From assembly GCA_029267335.1 (NCBI GenBank), contig JAJUJC010000001.1, positions 496,001-560,000 on the forward strand: a DNA stretch of 64,000 nt, in the 5' to 3' direction. Shown in pieces: positions 51,417 through 59,389 of the stretch; position 1 is the first letter of the stretch; each line of letters opens with the position of its first letter. The notes beneath the pieces are model-generated. The model made no database searches, had not been told where the DNA came from, and saw only the letters and a program-made list of their open reading frames with translations. Both the position numbers and the translations under genes were made by a program. This stretch comes from Intestinibacillus massiliensis. GTDB taxonomy: Bacteria; Bacillota; Clostridia; Oscillospirales; Butyricicoccaceae.

Positions 51417-53192
51417 TTAGTAGGCCCCACGCTTAAAGTCTAAAGCGCGGGCGATAACTGAGCGGTACTCGGTCTTCCTGCCGATCTTGCAGTCAAGCGC
51501 AAGCTTGACCACCATTTGCAAACCGTCCGGGCCGTCGTCATTCTTGCCCATTGGGTACTCGGTCATCTGCTTATAGAGTGTCTTGTGCTTCTTTGAGAAC
51601 TTGATGTACCCGTTTTTTACAAACGGCTGCAAGCTCTGGATGCGGGCGTCTTTGTTCTGGGTGCTGTTGATCTCTGCGATAGGCAGATACTCACCCGCCT
51701 CCGCTGAACGCTGACGCATTATCTCGGCGAAGTAGTATTGAAACTGAACCGTCTCGACGCCGAACTGGTAGTAGGGCCTCTTAAACTCTCGCTTAAGTCG
51801 GCGGCTTGCTTCGAGTGCGTCGTCGATGATCTTGTCGGGCTTGCGCTTCTCAATGTCTGCAATGAGGATATAGAGGAAGCCCGTCTGTGTGTCCTTGGCA
51901 AGCGCAAAGATGGAGCTTGTATCCGACTTCTTATTCTTACCGAGCGACGGGTCGTTCGCGCCAAAGAACAGGAAGCGAGGGTCGGAGAAGTCCGGGGGTG
52001 TCTTTCCGTCGTCATCGTAGAAGTCAAACCATTCCTCTTGGAAGGTGCAGCTCTCCGGGTCGATCGGGTCGTTCTGGATTTCACTGTTAAAGCTCGCCTC
52101 GCCCTCAGAGATACGAATAACCATGAGGTCGTAGTAGGAGAGCTTCTCTTCCCAGAGAACGGCGGTTCCTTCAAGCATTGCCTCCCGATTGGCGTCGAAG
52201 AACGCTTTCCCGTCCTCCTGCCGTTCCTCGTTGGAAAGGTCTGTAAAGATGCGTTCCCATGCGTCCCATAGCTCCGTGTTGGATGCGAAGCTGATAACGC
52301 CTCGGTATACCGCTGTCTTATAGCTTGGGTTCTTCGCGACGTTGGCAAGCAGCGCGTCGAAGTGGAGCAGCGTTCCAATATAGACAATGTCGGTATAGGT
52401 GTCGCCACACTTTGACACTGCTTTATAGAACCAGTTCCGAAGCTTCTTTCTCTGGTCTGGTGTGTTGACGTTCTCGTCGTTTTCCAGATCGTCGCAGACA
52501 ATCAGATCGGGACGCCATTGCTTGTGGCGTCTACCACGGATTTTCTTCCCGGAGCCGATCGCTTCGATCTTGACTCCGTTCGCCAGTAGGATGACCGAAG
52601 CCTTCCATACCTTGCCCTCAAGCTCGCCGAAGTCTTCCTTGAGTGCTGCGTTCTCTTCGAGCTCCGTTTTGATGTCGGCGAGGAAGCCCTCGGCCTGTTC
52701 GGAGCTGTCCGATAAAATAAGAATGTAATGCTTGTAGGCGTACACGGCGGCGTGTAGGTCGTCCTTGAAGGTGAAGGTCGTACTCTTGGCATGACCACGG
52801 GGAGCCTCGATTGCTCGGCGGCATCCGTCGGCTCTGTTGATTTCCTTCGAGAACTCTGTAGGGTCGAGTCCCTTCATGACGCCCTCTCTCCAAATGCGAT
52901 CGAGTTCGCCATGAAATGCCGGGGACTTTCTCACGAAGTAGTGAGCAAGGTAAGCTCGCCCGAAGTATTCAAGGTCAATCGCCCCGAGCTTCCGGCGTAA
53001 CCCCTTCGGCCCGGTCAGTTCCTTCCCGGCCTTGTATGCCCGGAGAAGCTGCGCCCGACGTTCGGGGAAGTTGTCGCCCTGGGTGACATACTGCTCAAAG
53101 AGTTCTCTCTGATACTCACGATTGGCGACCGCCTCACGGTCTTCCGGCTCGTTGAGCTTTTCGAGGTATTCCTCAAGATCAATCTTCGCCAT
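51417..53192 (-). CDS. Terminase large subunit (Mu gp28-like)
   Basis: 591 aa from the ATG at 53192; upstream frame belongs to the small subunit gene. Walker A-like APRGHAKST at about 128-136, Walker B-like LIVCDDLEND near 217, then nuclease-type acidic motifs in FFGANDPSLGKNKKSDTSS. It packages DNA by headful from the transposed copies. Its gene overlaps DUF3486 by 14 bases. Confidence 0.93.
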   Translation of the reverse strand: MAKIDLEEYLEKLNEPEDREAVANREYQRELFEQYVTQGDNFPERRAQLLRAYKAGKELTGPKGLRRKLGAIDLEYFGRAYLAHYFVRKSPAFHGELDRIWREGVMKGLDPTEFSKEINRADGCRRAIEAPRGHAKSTTFTFKDDLHAAVYAYKHYILILSDSSEQAEGFLADIKTELEENAALKEDFGELEGKVWKASVILLANGVKIEAIGSGKKIRGRRHKQWRPDLIVCDDLENDENVNTPDQRKKLRNWFYKAVSKCGDTYTDIVYIGTLLHFDALLANVAKNPSYKTAVYRGVISFASNTELWDAWERIFTDLSNEERQEDGKAFFDANREAMLEGTAVLWEEKLSYYDLMVIRISEGEASFNSEIQNDPIDPESCTFQEEWFDFYDDDGKTPPDFSDPRFLFFGANDPSLGKNKKSDTSSIFALAKDTQTGFLYILIADIEKRKPDKIIDDALEASRRLKREFKRPYYQFGVETVQFQYYFAEIMRQRSAEAGEYLPIAEINSTQNKDARIQSLQPFVKNGYIKFSKKHKTLYKQMTEYPMGKNDDGPDGLQMVVKLALDCKIGRKTEYRSVIARALDFKRGAY

Positions 53193-53748
53193 CCGTGACC
53201 ACCTTCTCCCTTGCGCGAGCCAATACGTCGCTGAGGTCTCCCGCGAGTTCCGGGTGCTGCTTGATCGCCGCCATGAGCTCGACTTCCATCTGGTCAAAAG
53301 CGATCTCCGCTTTCTTCTTCATGTCCTGCCGCACTCGTTTCTCATAGGTTGCATTACGAGCAAGAGAGGCAATCAGACGCCCGGCCTTGTCAAGCGGCAT
53401 CTCATTGAAGTCGTCTTCCGCTGTGCTTACGCGCTGCATGAGTCCGTCCATGAGAACCATTGACGCCGCCTTCGTATAGTCGAGATCGGGGTGCGACTCG
53501 ACCGCCTGGGCGATCGCTTGAGTACGCTGTAAGGTCTCGGCTACGCGCTGCGCCGCTTGGTTGGAACGGATAGCATAGCGACCGATCGCGCTCTTGCTGA
53601 TCTCATAGCCCTCGGTTTTGAGCCATGCCGCGAGCTCTTCGTATGTGTTAGAGGTGTCCGTCAGCCTTGCGTCGAGCTGCCCCTTAATATCATCCGGGAG
53701 CTTGTCGACCGTGGAGCTGACTCGCGTCCTGCGTCTTTCCTTAGACAT
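53179..53748 (-). CDS. DUF3486 terminase small subunit-like protein (Mu gp27)
   Basis: 189 aa. Begins MSKERRRTRVSSTVDKLPDDIKGQLDARL and has an HTH-like segment TYEELAAWLKTEGYEISKSAIGRYA followed by long helices, the DUF3486 pattern. It starts eight bases inside the previous gene. Confidence 0.9.
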   Translation of the reverse strand: MSKERRRTRVSSTVDKLPDDIKGQLDARLTDTSNTYEELAAWLKTEGYEISKSAIGRYAIRSNQAAQRVAETLQRTQAIAQAVESHPDLDYTKAASMVLMDGLMQRVSTAEDDFNEMPLDKAGRLIASLARNATYEKRVRQDMKKKAEIAFDQMEVELMAAIKQHPELAGDLSDVLARAREKVVTDGED

Positions 53749-54064
53749 CGACGCCGGGGTCGTCGATCGTGCTTTCTACAAGGTCGACGCCTTTCCTCGT
53801 AAGCTTGATGACAGCGTCTCGGCGATAGGCATTGTAGGCGTTCGCCGTGCGCCCGGTGAAGGCGATATAGCCCGCCTCCTCCAAATACTCGAGGTGCTTC
53901 GAGATGTCCGGGGAGATGATAAGGCCGTCGCCGACAAGGGCGTTCGTGATCTGCCGAACGAGGAGCGCGTTCTGATTGCCTTTCGCCAGGGCTCGGATGA
54001 TGTAGCCCCTTATCGCCTTATTCTTGCTGACTTCCTGCTCCTGCATTTCGTCCATAAAAGCCAT
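53741..54064 (-). CDS. Winged-helix protein in late operon (Mu gp26 position)
   Basis: 107 aa, AAGGAGG before the ATG. Shows a winged-helix layout: RGYIIRALAKGNQNALLVRQITNALVGDGLIISPDISKHLEYLEEAGYIAFTG (given in parts of one continuous segment), then VIKLTRKGVDLVES. Similar small proteins precede DUF3486 in Mu-like phages. Role unknown. Confidence 0.75.
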   Translation of the reverse strand: MAFMDEMQEQEVSKNKAIRGYIIRALAKGNQNALLVRQITNALVGDGLIISPDISKHLEYLEEAGYIAFTGRTANAYNAYRRDAVIKLTRKGVDLVESTIDDPGVDV

Positions 54065-54069
54065 AGCTT

Positions 54070-54360
54070 TTATTCCTCCTTTCCTTTGCTACCCGCGCCA
54101 TAGAGCAGTTGGTCAAGCTTGTCTTCAACGCGGTTCATAATACGGATATAGTCTTCTCTCGTGACGTAGATAAGGGGGAGGTCTGCCTTGAGGTCGTTGA
54201 GCTTCTCCTCCACCTTCTCGATCTGCGACGCGTTTTTTCTGTCTGCCTCCTCGAGTGTGGTGAGTGTCTTCTTAATGAAGAACGTCAACGCTCCAACGAC
54301 GAGGGTACAAAGCAGAGAGGCCGAGGCCCCGATGATGGTTGTTATTTGTACTGCATCCAT
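54070..54360 (-). CDS. Small membrane-anchored coiled-coil protein (96 aa)
   Basis: 96 aa, AAGGAGG before the ATG. One transmembrane segment at about 7-29 (TTIIGASASLLCTLVVGALTFF) precedes a helical charged region. It is next to the holin and in the Mu gp25 (DUF2730) position. A role in lysis or envelope association is plausible, not shown. Confidence 0.72.
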   Translation of the reverse strand: MDAVQITTIIGASASLLCTLVVGALTFFIKKTLTTLEEADRKNASQIEKVEEKLNDLKADLPLIYVTREDYIRIMNRVEDKLDQLLYGAGSKGKEE

Positions 54361-54372
54361 GCGCTGCCTCCT

Positions 54373-54849
54373 TTACTCTCCGCCAGAGGCCAGAAGCTCG
54401 CCGTCCAGGGTGATATAGGGGTCTTCCTGTTTCACCTTACGGACTGCGTCCTCAATGCACTTGACAAGGTAATCGTCGAAGCTGCCGAGGTTCTTTGTGA
54501 TGATTGCTTGTGCCTCCGGCGTGATTGCTGTCTTGACGTCGTCAAAGACTTGTTTTCCCAGAGCAAGCAGCTCCTCACGGCTTGCCGTTCCGCTCTTGAC
54601 AGCGTCACGCAAAGCCTTTGCGGTGGTCTGCTCCATTGCGCCGACCGAGATAGAGGCAAGGCTCTCCACGTCGTCCAGGGCATTGTTGAGCAGTTTTCGG
54701 GTCGCGTCGTCCTCAATCTGTGACGTCTTAGCCTTCGCCATGTTGACGCCGATGCGGATGTAATACATCGCATAAGCACCGAGCAGGGTGATGACTCCCA
54801 GAGCCACGTTGACCAGAACTTCGCTCGCCATTGTTTGAATTGCTTCCAT
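54373..54849 (-). CDS. Phage holin, LL-H type
   Basis: 158 aa, AAGGAGGACGC before the ATG. One transmembrane segment at about 10-31 (VLVNVALGVITLLGAYAMYYI) and a long helical, charged tail, the form of LL-H holins. First gene after the Mor/C-type gene and the terminator, so the probable first gene of the late operon. Lysis enzyme is the amidase upstream. Confidence 0.83.
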   Translation of the reverse strand: MEAIQTMASEVLVNVALGVITLLGAYAMYYIRIGVNMAKAKTSQIEDDATRKLLNNALDDVESLASISVGAMEQTTAKALRDAVKSGTASREELLALGKQVFDDVKTAITPEAQAIITKNLGSFDDYLVKCIEDAVRKVKQEDPYITLDGELLASGGE

Positions 54850-54885
54850 GATGATGCGTCCTCCTTTTGGGTAAAAAATAAGAGT

Positions 54886-54921
54886 ATGAACTTTAGTTCA
54901 TACTCTTATCTTAATGCCTTT
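54886..54921 (-). terminator. Long palindromic terminator before the late operon
   Basis: ATAAGAGTATGAACT and AGTTCATACTCTTAT, 15-bp arms around two bases, with ATTTTTT following on the minus strand. It lies between the Mor/C-type gene and the holin gene. It should stop early/middle transcription reading through. Confidence 0.85.
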
Positions 54922-54935
54922 TCTGTGAAGTTAAT

Positions 54936-54976
54936 ATATGTAGCACTTCTGAGAAAAAAGGCGATATTCACTTGTG
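54936..54976 (-). promoter_or_regulatory. Candidate Mor/C-dependent late promoter region
   Basis: On the minus strand, CTACATATATTAAC gives a TATATT -10-like box, with a dyad-like TTCTCAGAAGTG just upstream where a -35 would be, and no good -35 box. Activator-dependent Mu-type promoters lack a -35. It is just after the activator gene. The terminator would then lie in the leader of this transcript, which is unusual. Confidence 0.35.
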
Positions 54977-55309
54977 TTATTTACTGTTTTCGGTCTCCGG
55001 CCCGGCGTCGATGTAGTCGAACAATTCCATTTGTCCCTCAAGACGTCCGGCTCCGCAAAGCTGCCGAACCCATCGCTCCGTGACGCCGTACCTCTTCGCG
55101 AGCTCAAGGTGGTTGTACCCGTTGAACTCCTCTTTGATCTGGGCGTCTCGGACGGGGCGAACGAGGCTTTCCGGCTTCGGGATGTAAAGCGTCGAGCCTC
55201 CGACTACCTCGGCAAGTTTGACAAAGTTCTCGGCTCCGATCGCCTCGGCGATCTCTCTGTAGTTCTCCGGGAGCATTTCGACCGTCAAGCTTTTGGATAG
55301 ATCGTCCAT
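54977..55309 (-). CDS. mor: Mor/C family transcription activator
   Basis: 110 aa. IAEAIGAENFVKLAEVVGGSTLYIPKPESLVRPVRDAQIKEEFNGYNHLELAKRYGVTERWVRQLCGAG is read along the protein (quoted in the order of the Mor dimerisation part and the HTH part). It is the Mu Mor/C fold, which activates middle or late promoters. Located immediately before the late genes. Confidence 0.92.
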   Translation of the reverse strand: MDDLSKSLTVEMLPENYREIAEAIGAENFVKLAEVVGGSTLYIPKPESLVRPVRDAQIKEEFNGYNHLELAKRYGVTERWVRQLCGAGRLEGQMELFDYIDAGPETENSK

Positions 55310-55327
55310 GTCCTGCGCCCCCTTTCT

Positions 55328-56647
55328 TTACTCGGTCAGCTTTGCGAAAGTCTTTCCGAGGATGCCGAGAACCTCTCCGACTGTGATATTCTCGCCGAGC
55401 TTTCCTTCCCAATACTCCGGCGAGTTAATGACCCCGGCTTCCGTGAGAGCCTTTAGCCCGTCCGTCTGCCATGCCGGGAAGGTCGGTTCGTCCGGCTCCT
55501 TCGGCGGTTCTGTTGGCGTCTGAGGCGTCTCCTGCGCGATGATCTTATCCAATAAGGAGAGAACTCCTTCGCCGTATCCCTTGCCGGGAACGGCCCACCC
55601 TTTGCCGTTTGGGTTATCGGCTGCGCCGAGCCACTCCACATAAGGAGCAGAGCCACGAGCCACGAGAGAGAAGCGAGGGTCGACACATTCATTCTTAAGT
55701 GCGCTTGCTGCTGCATACGCCTTGAGGTGCTGCACTTGAGCGCGGACGCCAATACGGGGAGTCGGGAAGCTTGCCGCCTGTCCCTGGGCGTTACCATTAA
55801 GGGCCCCGATGCCTGCATAGTTGTTTTGACTTGGGAGGACGATGCCGCCGTATTTGAAGAAGCCTGTCTCCTTGAGACTCTGAGCGAAGGCAACATCTCC
55901 ACGAACGCCCTCAACTCGTCCCTCTTCGATGAAGAGCTGCGCGAGTTCTTCCAGAGTGCAGCTTGTAAGCTGAGGAGAGGCGTTCTTGCTTCGGCAATAG
56001 AGAGCCATCTGAGCCGCCGTTGCCACGGGCTCGCCCATGATCTCCGTCTTGCTTTCCGGCTTTGCCTCCTGCTTGAAGTAAGCGGCAAGGATGTCGGCTT
56101 CGGCGACCGCCATCTTCTTGAGGTTGGCATCAACTGAGAGCCACTTCGTCGCCTTGGTGTTGGTGTGGAAGCTGTGCTCGATCAGCATGTAGAACGGAAC
56201 GCCAACGGCGCGAGCTCCGCGAAGTACCCCGTAGTATTCGCCGCCCGCGTCGTTCTTGCGTGTCGCTGTGCGCCCGGCCTGTGTGGTTCCCATAAGCTGT
56301 CCGATCATCTTCGCAAGGGAGAGGGCGAGTTCGTCGGCGTTGTTCTGGTTATCGTATGCACGGTATACGACCGGGTAGTCGACGCTCTCCGTTCCGCAAG
56401 CGTTGGAGTGTAGCGAGATAAAGACATTACATCCCTTTGCCGCTGTGCCTCGGCTGTAGACGGTGAGGTCGGTGTTCTGGTCTGCTCTGGTGGTGATTAC
56501 CTCGAAGCCGCGTTTCTCAAGTTCTGCTTTGAGGTAGAGGTGGAGCTTCCAGTTCATCGCGCTCTCGAAGTAAGTCTTGACGACGGGACTCTGGTTGTAG
56601 TTGCTGCCGACGTGCCCGGCATCGAGACAAATCTTAATGTTACTCAT
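55328..56647 (-). CDS. Endolysin: N-acetylmuramoyl-L-alanine amidase with glucosaminidase-like domain
   Basis: 439 aa from the ATG at 56647 with AAGGAG. Amidase_3 at about 1-180: CLDAGHVG, FISLHSNAC, the Glu in LIEHSFHTN. A second part, about 200-375, has FIEEGRVEGVRGDVAFAQSLKETGFF and NNYAGIGALNG, as in mannosyl-glycoprotein endo-glucosaminidase-like domains; a proline-rich linker leads to a short C-terminal domain. It should cut cell-wall peptide and glycan for host lysis. It lies before mor, separate from the holin. Confidence 0.9.
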   Translation of the reverse strand: MSNIKICLDAGHVGSNYNQSPVVKTYFESAMNWKLHLYLKAELEKRGFEVITTRADQNTDLTVYSRGTAAKGCNVFISLHSNACGTESVDYPVVYRAYDNQNNADELALSLAKMIGQLMGTTQAGRTATRKNDAGGEYYGVLRGARAVGVPFYMLIEHSFHTNTKATKWLSVDANLKKMAVAEADILAAYFKQEAKPESKTEIMGEPVATAAQMALYCRSKNASPQLTSCTLEELAQLFIEEGRVEGVRGDVAFAQSLKETGFFKYGGIVLPSQNNYAGIGALNGNAQGQAASFPTPRIGVRAQVQHLKAYAAASALKNECVDPRFSLVARGSAPYVEWLGAADNPNGKGWAVPGKGYGEGVLSLLDKIIAQETPQTPTEPPKEPDEPTFPAWQTDGLKALTEAGVINSPEYWEGKLGENITVGEVLGILGKTFAKLTE

Positions 56648-56777
56648 TGTCGTCATCTCCTTCCTCGTCGGGTGCGTGGAAGATCGGGTCTCCGTCAACC
56701 TCGTTCAGCTCCGGCTCCTGTACCGGGGCGGTGTTGGCTTTCTGCTTGGGAGCCTTGTTCGTTTTGGTTTCTGCCAT
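56640..56777 (-). CDS. Small acidic protein (45 aa)
   Basis: ATG at 56777 after AGGAGG. Starts MAETKTNKAPKQKANTAPV, ends GDPIFHAPDEEGDDDNE. Low complexity and disordered, overlapping the amidase start by eight bases. Function unknown. Strong ribosome-binding site and packing support coding. Confidence 0.68.
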   Translation of the reverse strand: MAETKTNKAPKQKANTAPVQEPELNEVDGDPIFHAPDEEGDDDNE

Positions 56778-56790
56778 GATGTTATACCTC

Positions 56791-57168
56791 CTATAGCTTT
56801 CTGATCGGAAGGACGACCTTGTCGATGTACTCTCCGATCGTGTAAGTTGTTTGGTTCTTCTCTTCAAGTTCCTTCATGAACTTTTTGGTCTCAAGCGCAA
56901 TCTTCAAAAGCTTGAGAACCCCGACTTGTTCAGCGTCAACCGTTCGCATGTCCGCCGATACCATGCAACCGATCGCCCTCTGTAAATAGAGGAGGCTTCC
57001 GTAAGTGTCCATCTCTCCCCATTCTTCAAGGACTTCCTTCGCGAACTTCTTGCGGTTGAGCTTCGGCTTATCCGGGGGAAGAACGCCTTCCTCTTGGAGC
57101 TGCTTCTTGACGCGGGCGTTAAGAGCCTTCTCGCGCTGCGTGAGCTTCTTTTTCTTAGGTGCTGCCAT
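56791..57168 (-). CDS. Early-region protein (125 aa)
   Basis: Very basic start (KKKKLTQREKALNARVKKQLQ), then a helical domain (FAKEVLEEWGEMDTYGSLLYLQRAIGCMVSADMRTV). The ATG overlaps the GemA stop region. I do not recognise the family. Possibly DNA-binding given the basic N-terminus. Confidence 0.7.
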   Translation of the reverse strand: MAAPKKKKLTQREKALNARVKKQLQEEGVLPPDKPKLNRKKFAKEVLEEWGEMDTYGSLLYLQRAIGCMVSADMRTVDAEQVGVLKLLKIALETKKFMKELEEKNQTTYTIGEYIDKVVLPIRKL

Positions 57169-57619
57169 GCTCGGCCTCCTTCTGCTTCTCGCGGTCTACC
57201 ATCTTCTTGAGGGCCTCAATGACCTTGAAGCATTGCGAAGGATTGAGCCATTCGATGCGGTCGACGTTACAAATACGTTTGACGAAACCGTTAATTCTGC
57301 GGTTGTCGTTGTTCCATCCGAGTTCTTCACAAAGGGCGTATATCTTGTGACGCTGCTTCTCTGTGCGGGCGTCGCCGCCCTCGTCGGTGCGCTTGCTGCG
57401 TGTGTCTCTCTGGACGCCGTCCTTCATATTTTGAAGGACGCGGGCGAGGGTGTTGATCTCGCCCTGTGTGAGCTTCTTCATGGACTCCTTGCCCGTCTCT
57501 CGGAACACGACCGCGTGGAGGTCTTCCTCCGACAACGCGAGCTCCGGCGACTTGGCAATCGCCCAGAGGGTACGGATGGAGGCGGGAGCCCTGCCTCCTG
57601 TATTTCTTGCTGCTGCCAT
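57155..57619 (-). CDS. gemA: GemA-like regulatory protein (DUF1018, Mu gp16)
   Basis: 154 aa from the ATG at 57619 after GGAGG at eight bases; a GTG at 57628 is possible. The DUF1018 pattern is seen: IRTLWAIAKSPELALSEEDLHAVVFRETGKESMKKL, then QRHKIYALCEELGWNN and FVKRICNVDRIEWLNPSQCFKVIEALKKM. Mu GemA affects host gene expression and DNA topology. Confidence 0.87.
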   Translation of the reverse strand: MAAARNTGGRAPASIRTLWAIAKSPELALSEEDLHAVVFRETGKESMKKLTQGEINTLARVLQNMKDGVQRDTRSKRTDEGGDARTEKQRHKIYALCEELGWNNDNRRINGFVKRICNVDRIEWLNPSQCFKVIEALKKMVDREKQKEAEHGST

Positions 57620-57634
57620 TCCTTCCACCTCCGT

Positions 57635-58156
57635 TTATACGGCGGAGCTTGTGCGCTCGACCTTATCCTTAAAGACGTCATAGCCGAAGACGTCCTTTTG
57701 CTTGTAGGTAGCTCCTACGGCGTTTACTGTGTCCTCTCCGTACTTCTTGAGGTTCTCTTTGTTCACGGTCTCCTTGACCACGATACAGTCGTTCATGTTG
57801 CGAGCCTTGAGGCTGCGGATGATCTTCTCAAGCTTCTCCTTGGCGGTTGGTACTGTGACGCTTGTAGAGAGTCGGAAGCCGACCTCCCCATAGTTGAGGG
57901 CTTTGCTCTTGGCTTTGCCGAGGTCGGTACGATGTTCCTCGACAAACTCCTTGATGTCCTTTTCAAGCTTCGCGATGCGGTCAGCGTGAGGCTTGCTTTC
58001 CTGCTCGGCGACCTTCTTCGCGCCGATGATCTGACGGTTCATCTCTGCCTCGATGTCTCCCAGTGTGAGCTCTGCCTCAGCGATCTCTCGGAGAGCTGCA
58101 TCGACTTCCTCCCAGGACTTGATCGCCGGGGCTTCTGTAATTCGTTTTCTTGCCAT
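57635..58156 (-). CDS. gam: Gam-like host-nuclease inhibitor
   Basis: 173 aa with AAAGGAG before the ATG. Starts MARKRITEAPAIKSWEEVDAAL, with LREIAEAELTLGDIEAEMNRQI, long helices of the Gam coiled coil, and SVTVPTAKEKLEKIIRSLKARNMNDCI. Mu Gam is a Ku-like DNA-end binder that protects phage DNA. Confidence 0.92.
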   Translation of the reverse strand: MARKRITEAPAIKSWEEVDAALREIAEAELTLGDIEAEMNRQIIGAKKVAEQESKPHADRIAKLEKDIKEFVEEHRTDLGKAKSKALNYGEVGFRLSTSVTVPTAKEKLEKIIRSLKARNMNDCIVVKETVNKENLKKYGEDTVNAVGATYKQKDVFGYDVFKDKVERTSSAV

Positions 58157-58389
58157 GTCGCGGCTCCTTTCATTTCGGTTGTATAGTTAGGCTCGGAGTC
58201 AGTTTCCTCCTCGCCGTCATAGAGGACATAGTCCTTTGTGACCATCATGTAAACCCCGAGGGGTAGGGTGAAGAGTATCGCCGTCGCGTCTCGGTCTTCC
58301 GGCGTCTTGCCCGTGGAGGCAAGAGCCAGAATTGCGAAGGAGATCGCGACCATACACAGACCCATGAGTCGTTGTTTTCTCATTTTCAT
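58039..58389 (-). CDS. Two-helix membrane protein overlapping gam (116 aa)
   Basis: ATG at 58389 after GAGGGGCG. Hydrophobic segments at about 8-25 (LMGLCMVAISFAILALAS) and 37-54 (TAILFTLPLGVYMMVTKD). The frame extends 118 bases into gam in a different register, an unusually long overlap, so the C-terminal 40 residues may not be conserved. Role unknown. Confidence 0.62.
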   Translation of the reverse strand: MKMRKQRLMGLCMVAISFAILALASTGKTPEDRDATAILFTLPLGVYMMVTKDYVLYDGEEETDSEPNYTTEMKGAATWQENELQKPRRSSPGRKSMQLSERSLRQSSHWETSRQR

Positions 58390-58405
58390 TGTCTGCGCCC
58401 CTCCC

Positions 58406-59377
58406 TTAAAGCATCATCATAGAGGACGCTTGCTCGATGTGTTTGAGGGTAATCGTCTCGCTGCCTGTCTCCTCGAGGATGCGGAACACATTCGAGAGGG
58501 TTCGGTCGAGTAGGCGGAAGCACCCGGTTTGCATATTGCAAGCGCGAGCCTTGATTTCAGCCATTGCCTCGGGCTGCACGTCGTAGCCTTCGAGGTACTC
58601 TTCGACTTCCTTCTGAGAGAGGCCCCGGAGGGTAGCGTAGAAGTCAACGCGGTTCGCCATACGAGCGAGGTAGGTCTTGATCGTTGCCTCAAGCTTCGGC
58701 TCTCCGGCGATTACCAGACCGACGTCGCTCTGGTCGAAGATCGCGCGGAGTATCTCCATCTTCTTTGCGGTGTACTTGCTGACGAGCTTGTCGGCCTCGT
58801 CGATAATGAGAAGGTATCCCTTGTTTACATTGAAGAACTCGCGGATACCGTTGACCCTGCGCCAGATTGTGCCGTAGCCACTCGGCAAGCCGATAGACCG
58901 CTCAATCGCTTCCACAAGGTCGCGGCTGCTCATGGTGTCGTCACACTCGATATAGGCGACGCGCGGGAGCTTGGCGTACTGCTTGAGGGTGTGGGTCTTT
59001 CCGTAGCCGGAACGCCCGACCACGATGCCGAGCCCGATATACTCTTGACAGCTTTGACACACGCCGAGGACGGCGGTCGCGTCGCGGCTCTCGAAGAACT
59101 GCGGGCGGGTGGTTGCCTTCTGGTTGGAGGAGGTGGGTACTTCCACCTCTTCGCCTGTGCTCTGTGCCAGATACTCGGCGAGCTTTGCCTCAAGGCCGTT
59201 CGCGTTGCTGTCGTACTTGCCGGACAGATAACGGGACACGGCGGTTCTTGAATAGTTGACCTCTTTCGCGAGGGCTGCGATGCTCGTCTTTGTGGTGGAG
59301 AGATATTCGTTGAGCTTCTCCGCGAGGGTCTTGCTGTTGGTGTAAACGGCGTTCGCCGTTGCTGCTGTAACTTCCAT
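58406..59377 (-). CDS. MuB-like transposition ATPase
   Basis: 323 aa with AAGGAGG. An N-terminal HTH (about 18-56, LSTTKTSIAALAKEVNYSRTAVSRYLSG) precedes an AAA+ domain: Walker A GRSGYGKT at 121-128, Walker B YLLIIDEADK at about 188-197, and a C-terminal helical domain. MuB delivers target DNA to the transposase and controls target immunity. Located just after transposase A. Confidence 0.93.
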   Translation of the reverse strand: MEVTAATANAVYTNSKTLAEKLNEYLSTTKTSIAALAKEVNYSRTAVSRYLSGKYDSNANGLEAKLAEYLAQSTGEEVEVPTSSNQKATTRPQFFESRDATAVLGVCQSCQEYIGLGIVVGRSGYGKTHTLKQYAKLPRVAYIECDDTMSSRDLVEAIERSIGLPSGYGTIWRRVNGIREFFNVNKGYLLIIDEADKLVSKYTAKKMEILRAIFDQSDVGLVIAGEPKLEATIKTYLARMANRVDFYATLRGLSQKEVEEYLEGYDVQPEAMAEIKARACNMQTGCFRLLDRTLSNVFRILEETGSETITLKHIEQASSMMML

Positions 59378-59389
59378 TGTGTTTCCTCC

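Noticed and set aside
57005-58186. 393-codon plus-strand frame across GemA and Gam
   Set aside because: Antisense of well-recognised genes; Leu/Val-rich composition typical of the complementary frame.
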